Shown here: one piece after another, positions 7,588 through 11,114 of the stretch
Position numbering within the stretch: the first letter of the stretch is position 1
Layout of the letters: every line of letters starts with the position of its first letter
DNA from: Anaerolineales bacterium
GTDB lineage: Bacteria > Chloroflexota > Anaerolineae > Anaerolineales > Villigracilaceae
Direction of reading: 5' to 3'
NCBI GenBank assembly: GCA_025938055.1
Contig: JAICQC010000118.1
Coordinates: forward strand, 1-11,114
Length of the DNA: 11,114 nt
Translations under genes and position numbers: made by a program
Notes under the pieces: model-generated
Seen by the model: only the letters and a program-made list of their open reading frames with translations
The model's database searches: none
Told to the model about the DNA's origin: nothing

Positions 7588-7922
7588 ATGGGTTTTGATC
7601 AGTATCATGAACCTCCCCAGGAACTTTCTGAGGAAACACGCACCTATATACGTGTCCTTCAATCGCTGATCGAAGAAGCGGAGGCAATCGACTGGTACGT
7701 CCAGAGACTTAGTGTGGAAAAGGATGAAGAGGCTCGTGCGGTGATGAGTCACGCCCAAAAGAAGAGTTTATTTATTTTGGCATCGATCTTGAATTTTTGC
7801 TGCGCCGTACTCCGGTCTGGCGCAATACGCCAGCGTGCGGCGTGAAAAACATACTTTTCAAAAAGGACGATCTGACTGAATTGGCAGAGAAAGCAGAAGA
7901 AACGATTCATGAAGAGGAGTGA
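7588..7922 (+). pseudogene. encapsulated-ferritin (EncFtn)-like gene with a -1 frameshift
   Basis: The frame from ATG 7588 (ribosome binding site AAGGAG at 7577-7582, 5 bp spacing) encodes YHEPPQELSEETR, then LIEEAEAIDWY, a clear EncFtn N-terminal half, but ends at 7845 with an unrelated tail. From 7761 the EncFtn sequence continues one frame back: EEFIYFGIDLEFLLRRTPVW, then ILFKKDDL, to TGA at 7920-7922. One extra A in the AAAA run at 7757-7760 would join the halves into 111 residues. Compared with Rhodospirillum rubrum EncFtn, ligand E32 corresponds to E30 and E62 to E60, but the ligand H65 corresponds to Y63. EncFtn proteins are two-helix ferroxidases that form a ferritin-like site by dimerising, normally inside encapsulin shells. 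No targeting tail of the GSLxIGSL type and no encapsulin gene is visible. It may be a decayed gene, a homopolymer sequencing error, or, less likely, a recoded gene. Confidence 0.82.
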
Positions 7923-7933
7923 AGTCCGTAGTA

Positions 7934-7960
7934 TTGATGGTAACAACCTTAAAATACAAT
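7934..7960 (+). promoter_or_regulatory. possible promoter for the PRC-barrel gene
   Basis: TTGATG (7934-7939) and TACAAT (7955-7960, 5 of 6 consensus) lie just after the stop of the frameshifted EncFtn-like gene. The 15 bp spacing is shorter than ideal, so this is a weak call. It would allow the PRC-barrel gene to be expressed on its own. Confidence 0.3.
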
Positions 7961-8006
7961 CACTGCTTTACGCGATAGCGGGAAGCAATCCTACATGAGG
8001 TGCGTC

Positions 8007-8648
8007 ATGCGTTTGACCAAAGGAGTCGAAGTGTTTACTGCAACCGGTGAAAAAATAGGGACGGTCAGCCGTGTTGTTATCGACGCGAAAACCAGAGATG
8101 TGACCGATCTGGTCGTTGAAAAGGGGGCGCTCTTTAAGGATGAAAAGGTCATCCCAGTAGGGCTGGTCGATCTTGAGAATGAAGAGCGTATCGTGCTGCG
8201 GGAGACTAATCAGGATGTGGATGATTTTCTTGACTATGAAACAACTCATTACATCCCGGTCGATCATGCCGGGTCACCTGAGAGCGGCATAGAGGCAACC
8301 TACTGGTATCCGCCGGTTAACCTGCAGGTTCCCCAGGGCGGTATGATGACGGGGGCTATGCCCGATCGGGCTCTACAAACCGAAACAAGCATCCCCGAAG
8401 GACGCGTGACAATTTCACAAGGAGCGCAGGTTTTTAGCTCAGATGACCAGCATGTCGGGAATGTGGAGGAGGTGATCGCTAGTTCTGACAATAACACCGT
8501 TACCCACTTTGTCGTTGGCAAGGGTTTTCTGCTCAAAGAGCATAAATTGGTCCCTGCCTTCTGGGTGGTAAATGTCTCCGACGATAAGATCTTCCTGTCC
8601 ATCGAGGCGCGTGTCTTTGAGCGCTTACCCGATTACCAGCCTTATTAA
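8007..8648 (+). CDS. double PRC-barrel domain protein
   Basis: A protein of 213 residues with two PRC-barrel domains. Domain 1 spans about residues 2-70: RLTKGVEVFTATGEKIGTVS, with VTDLVVEKG and KVIPVGLVD. Domain 2 spans about 134-205: VTISQGAQVFSSDDQHVG, with VTHFVVGKG and KLVPAFWV. Each shows the two-strand GxxVFxxxGxxxG pattern followed by an IxVxKG strand. They are joined by a linker of about 60 residues rich in Pro, Tyr and Gly. PRC-barrels are small beta-barrel modules that bind partners in photosynthetic reaction centres, ribosome maturation (RimM) and stress proteins; here the partner is unknown. I chose the ATG at 8007 because TGAGGTG (7996-8002) sits 4 bp upstream and MRLTKG is the usual start of such proteins; an in-frame ATG at 7995 would add 4 residues. 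It ends 8 bp from the convergent glycosyltransferase gene. Confidence 0.88.
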   Translation: MRLTKGVEVFTATGEKIGTVSRVVIDAKTRDVTDLVVEKGALFKDEKVIPVGLVDLENEERIVLRETNQDVDDFLDYETTHYIPVDHAGSPESGIEATYWYPPVNLQVPQGGMMTGAMPDRALQTETSIPEGRVTISQGAQVFSSDDQHVGNVEEVIASSDNNTVTHFVVGKGFLLKEHKLVPAFWVVNVSDDKIFLSIEARVFERLPDYQPY

Positions 8649-8656
8649 GCGAACGG

Positions 8657-9877
8657 TCATGTCTGCGCCGCGGAGACGGTTTCCTGACTTGCCGTCTCGT
8701 CTGCGGTTAAGGTGACAGACTGGTTTGCCTTTTTATCCTCAATCGCCTGCTCATAGACGCTTACCAGCTGCTTGCTAAGCTGGTTGATATCGAAGGTCTT
8801 GGCTTTCTTCAATGCCTGATTGCTGAAGCGTTTCATCCGCTGCGGGTCAGATAAAAGCCTCTGGATACCCTTCGCCAGCACAGCCACATCATTCTTTACC
8901 AAAAAACCCTGCTTGCCATGCTCGACGATATCGCGCGTTCCGCTACCGTCCACTGCTATGACCGGCAGACCAGCCGCCATCGCTTCGATGGTGACGAGTC
9001 CCTGCGTCTCGGTGATGGATGCAAAGGTGAAGGCGTCGGCGGCTTTCAGATAACGCGGGACTTGATCAAACGGCAGAGAACCTGTAAAGGTAACTCGTTC
9101 CGCGATGCCCAGCTCAGACGACAGAACCTGCAGGCTCTCCTTTGCAGGGCCGTCACCGATCAGCACGAGCCGCAGCTCAGGATGTTTCTCATATGCTTGG
9201 GCAAGGGCGCGGAGGAGGGTATCCCAGTTCTTTTCGGGAGCCAGGCGTCCCACCGAGATCAGAACGGTCTCATCCTGCCAGCCTAACTGATTGCGCAGGG
9301 CTTTGCCGTCGGCTTTCAGAAAAGGCTCTAGGTTTGTCCCGGTTGGGATCACTGTAAAGGGTCCCTCCAAACCATAATCCTTGACCAGGGTGGCTCTCAT
9401 ACTTTCAGATGGGATGATGATATGCTGGCATTTTCGCATATAGTCCATCAGCCATTTGTGAATTCTGGTTTTCAGAAACTCCTGTATCGCTTCCTGGGGG
9501 AAGGGAACGTAATGGGTATATTCCCAGTATTGGGTGTGGAACGTGAACACAAGCGGTAAGCCAAGCTCTGAGGCTCTGTGAGCTGCCGTCTGACCGAGCA
9601 GAATGGGATGATGGGTATGGATTACATCCAGCTTGAGTATGGGCAGCAATTGTTCTACAAACGGCGACATGGGTAGAGCTGCAGAGATATCCCCGGGCAG
9701 GGGCAGGCTGGGATATCGAAAGATAAAGGGCTCTGTATCCTTGTACTCGTTATCTGACTGTGCAAAAACAAATACATTATGACACTGCTGCATCAGGGCT
9801 TCTCGAAAGGAAGCCACTGATCGCACAACCCCATTGACTACGGGATGATAATAATTCGTAAAGAAGGCAATATGCAA
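8657..9877 (-). CDS. GT4-family glycosyltransferase
   Basis: A 406-residue GT-B retaining glycosyltransferase, soluble or membrane-associated. The N-terminal domain begins HIAFFTNYYHPVVNGVVRSV, with the acceptor-side loop NGV (residues 15-17) and DVIHTHHP (84-91). The C-terminal domain has GRLAPEKN (210-217; R211 and K216 contact the donor phosphates) and the EX7E pair E290/E298 in ETQGLVTIE, followed by AMAAGLPV. It resembles diacylglycerol glucosyltransferases and other GT4 enzymes, so a glycolipid or an alpha-glucan is a plausible product; the substrate cannot be read from the sequence. The last 25 or so residues are polar and probably disordered. The start is TTG (9877-9875), with GGAG 6 bases upstream on the minus strand, inside the end of the preceding gene. 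The upstream stop is 3 bp away, so the pair is translationally coupled. Confidence 0.92.
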   Translation of the reverse strand: MHIAFFTNYYHPVVNGVVRSVASFREALMQQCHNVFVFAQSDNEYKDTEPFIFRYPSLPLPGDISAALPMSPFVEQLLPILKLDVIHTHHPILLGQTAAHRASELGLPLVFTFHTQYWEYTHYVPFPQEAIQEFLKTRIHKWLMDYMRKCQHIIIPSESMRATLVKDYGLEGPFTVIPTGTNLEPFLKADGKALRNQLGWQDETVLISVGRLAPEKNWDTLLRALAQAYEKHPELRLVLIGDGPAKESLQVLSSELGIAERVTFTGSLPFDQVPRYLKAADAFTFASITETQGLVTIEAMAAGLPVIAVDGSGTRDIVEHGKQGFLVKNDVAVLAKGIQRLLSDPQRMKRFSNQALKKAKTFDINQLSKQLVSVYEQAIEDKKANQSVTLTADETASQETVSAAQT

Positions 9878-9880
9878 GGT

Positions 9881-11114
9881 CTACTCCGTGGTTTTGTGAA
9901 ATAAGGCGGATAAAAGTTTGTGCTCTTCCTGCCGTTTGTTTTCAAAGATGTGACAGGCATAGATAATCATCCCCGCGTTCCAGGTGAGCGGCGCTTCAGG
10001 TGTATACCATATGCTCGAAAGTGGTTTGCCATCTGGAGCATGCACCTCGTTAACCTGCCGGTCCTGCAGGATCACTTTCAGGATGCGGGCAACCAGTTTC
10101 TGCGCCTCCTCGAGGTGACCAGTTCTCACCAGAGCGATGACATGCCATGCGCCGATCCAAAGCCAGGAGGCATCGGTGTGATAGTTTGCCATCCCTCCGA
10201 GCAGGTTTTCAAGCGCAATCAGCTGTCGCGGATAAGAAGGATAGGTAACCCGCGTTGGAACCGGTTCTGCCATCCGCGCCTGATCCATGACTCTGAGGAT
10301 GCTTTCCGCCTGTTCGTGTTTTGTCAGCCCCCAGGCGATCGCCAGTAAATTGCCATCGCTGCTTAACTGTGTTAAGGTATCGCTGGTGATAAAGTACCCG
10401 AGATCCTCGCGCCAAAAGTGTTTGTTAATGGCACGAACGACGTTCTCCGCCTTTACAAAATAGTAGACGGCTTCCTGTTGCAGGTCCAGGCGCGTGGCGG
10501 CGATTGCCATCTCTGAGAGCGCCTTCCAGTACACTACATTTGTGTACAGGACGCGTCCATGCCGCGCGATCGAATCTGCCCAATCGGCGAAAGCTCCCTG
10601 GTGGAGCAAGGGGTCATCATCGGGTCCTTTGAGATAATTCTCCAGCCACTCCATGGCGGCTCTGAGCTCAGACCAGTGGTTTTCGAGAAAAACCTTATTC
10701 CCTGTTTCCTGTGTATACGCCAGTGCCGCAATAACAAGCAATGATTGTCCATCCAGCGAAGGAGCGCCATGCCCGCTCAGGTACTTGGGTTTGAGCAGCA
10801 TTTCGTTGGGCTGCTCACGCCCGAAAAAAGAGTGGAGAAAACGCGTTACCACATGCACTGAATGGAGCTTAACGGGTAACTGCCCTTCAGGCGTCTGGTG
10901 CCAGAAGAACGCCTCGAGAGTCTCCTTCACCGGATTATATTGCTTCAGAGTCAGCAATCCATGAGCGGCGAACCCAAAATCCCGCGCCCAGCTCTCTGAG
11001 AAATTGCGATACCCTGCGTGGAGTATTTCCTTGCTCACATGGTTGGTCAGTCGGCGCGGCTGAATACCGGAACGCAGACTCTCTGCCGCGATGAAAATTG
11101 CCAGCGCTTCTTCG
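9881..11114 (-). CDS. six-hairpin glycoside hydrolase (debranching enzyme/invertase-like), 5' end outside the window
   Basis: The frame runs open to the window edge. Twenty-five codons upstream of a GTG at 11038-11036 read as protein (EALAIFIAAESLRSGIQPRR), so the gene begins beyond 11114 and about 410 C-terminal residues are visible. Counting from that GTG, motifs are SWARDFGFA (16-24), DGQSLLVIAALAY (96-108), FADWADS (150-156), FWREDLGYF (208-216) and SSDGNLLAIAWGL (227-239). These match the (alpha/alpha)6 toroid enzymes such as amylo-alpha-1,6-glucosidases (glycogen debranching C-terminal domain) and GH100 invertases. The aspartates in FADWADS and a glutamate in YTPEAPLTW near the C-terminus are candidate catalytic acids; this is inference. 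It is followed 3 bp later by a GT4 glycosyltransferase gene, pointing to carbohydrate storage or glycoside turnover. The exact specificity is open. Confidence 0.75.
   Translation of the reverse strand, partial: EEALAIFIAAESLRSGIQPRRLTNHVSKEILHAGYRNFSESWARDFGFAAHGLLTLKQYNPVKETLEAFFWHQTPEGQLPVKLHSVHVVTRFLHSFFGREQPNEMLLKPKYLSGHGAPSLDGQSLLVIAALAYTQETGNKVFLENHWSELRAAMEWLENYLKGPDDDPLLHQGAFADWADSIARHGRVLYTNVVYWKALSEMAIAATRLDLQQEAVYYFVKAENVVRAINKHFWREDLGYFITSDTLTQLSSDGNLLAIAWGLTKHEQAESILRVMDQARMAEPVPTRVTYPSYPRQLIALENLLGGMANYHTDASWLWIGAWHVIALVRTGHLEEAQKLVARILKVILQDRQVNEVHAPDGKPLSSIWYTPEAPLTWNAGMIIYACHIFENKRQEEHKLLSALFHKTTE
9884..9893 (-). promoter_or_regulatory. ribosome binding site deciding the TTG start of the glycosyltransferase
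   Basis: On the minus strand the sequence CCACGGAG precedes TAGACC and then TTG. GGAG lies 6 bases before the TTG codon at 9877-9875 and within the last codons of the upstream hydrolase gene (stop TAG at 9883-9881). This supports the non-ATG start and coupling of the two genes. Confidence 0.65.

Noticed and set aside
7754..7761. Classical X_XXY_YYZ programmed -1 frameshift site at the EncFtn break
   Set aside because: The sequence C_CAA_AAG does not fit the heptamer pattern. Only the AAG codon can re-pair well after slipping, and I see no obvious downstream stem or upstream Shine-Dalgarno-like stimulator. An indel is the simpler reading.
7588..7845. 85-residue protein taken as the complete product
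   Set aside because: After codon 7759 the frame loses all similarity to EncFtn, while the -1 frame continues it to 7922. The 85-residue product would lack the second metal-binding helix.
8622..8651. CGCTTA...TAAGCG stem as a terminator between the convergent genes
   Set aside because: Only 6 bp with an 18-base loop, partly inside the coding region, and no T-tract on either side.
1..11114. CRISPR array, tRNA/rRNA genes, insertion sequence or phage genes
   Set aside because: No regularly spaced repeats, cloverleaf-like segments, transposase or integrase motifs were seen on either strand. Apart from the single repeat pair at 4407-4491, nothing suggests a mobile element.

Overview
This 11.1 kb window looks like chromosomal DNA from a mesophilic bacterium with moderate GC. 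My best guess is a Chloroflexota (Anaerolineae-like) genome. That rests on the gene mix (a CimA of about 520 aa inside a leu cluster, a DUF6335-like acidic protein, a double PRC-barrel protein, and a GT4/six-hairpin hydrolase pair) and on the CTGAG...GTCGAAG repeats between genes. It is an inference from style, not from a marker gene.

Left part (9-6515, + strand): a branched-chain amino acid operon in the order leuC, SAM methyltransferase, leuD, cimA, leuB, ilvE, closed by a strong intrinsic terminator at about 6549-6585. CimA makes (R)-citramalate from pyruvate and acetyl-CoA, LeuCD isomerises it, and LeuB oxidatively decarboxylates it to 2-oxobutyrate. This is the threonine-independent start of isoleucine synthesis. 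The same LeuCD and LeuB serve leucine synthesis, and IlvE does the last transamination for Val, Leu and Ile. The methyltransferase between the two isomerase subunit genes is not a standard part of this pathway. A pair of inverted CTGAG...GTCGAAG repeats lies between cimA and leuB.

Middle part (6516-8648, + strand): after a gap of about 240 bp with a good sigma70-type promoter (TTGACC, 17 bp, TAAGAT) come three genes: a very acidic DUF6335-like protein, an encapsulated-ferritin (EncFtn)-like gene, and a double PRC-barrel protein. The EncFtn-like gene is broken by a -1 shift at an AAAA run (7757-7760). Reading through the shift restores a 111-residue protein that can be aligned over most of its length with Rhodospirillum rubrum EncFtn, but the ferroxidase histidine is a tyrosine, there is no visible encapsulin-targeting tail, and no encapsulin gene is present. 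This is the most notable observation in the window.

Right part (8657-11114, - strand): a tightly coupled pair, a six-hairpin glycoside hydrolase of the debranching enzyme/invertase type (5' end beyond the window) followed after 3 bp by a GT4 glycosyltransferase with a TTG start. They converge on the PRC-barrel gene and probably act in alpha-glucan or glycolipid metabolism. I saw no rRNA, tRNA, CRISPR array, transposase or integrase.
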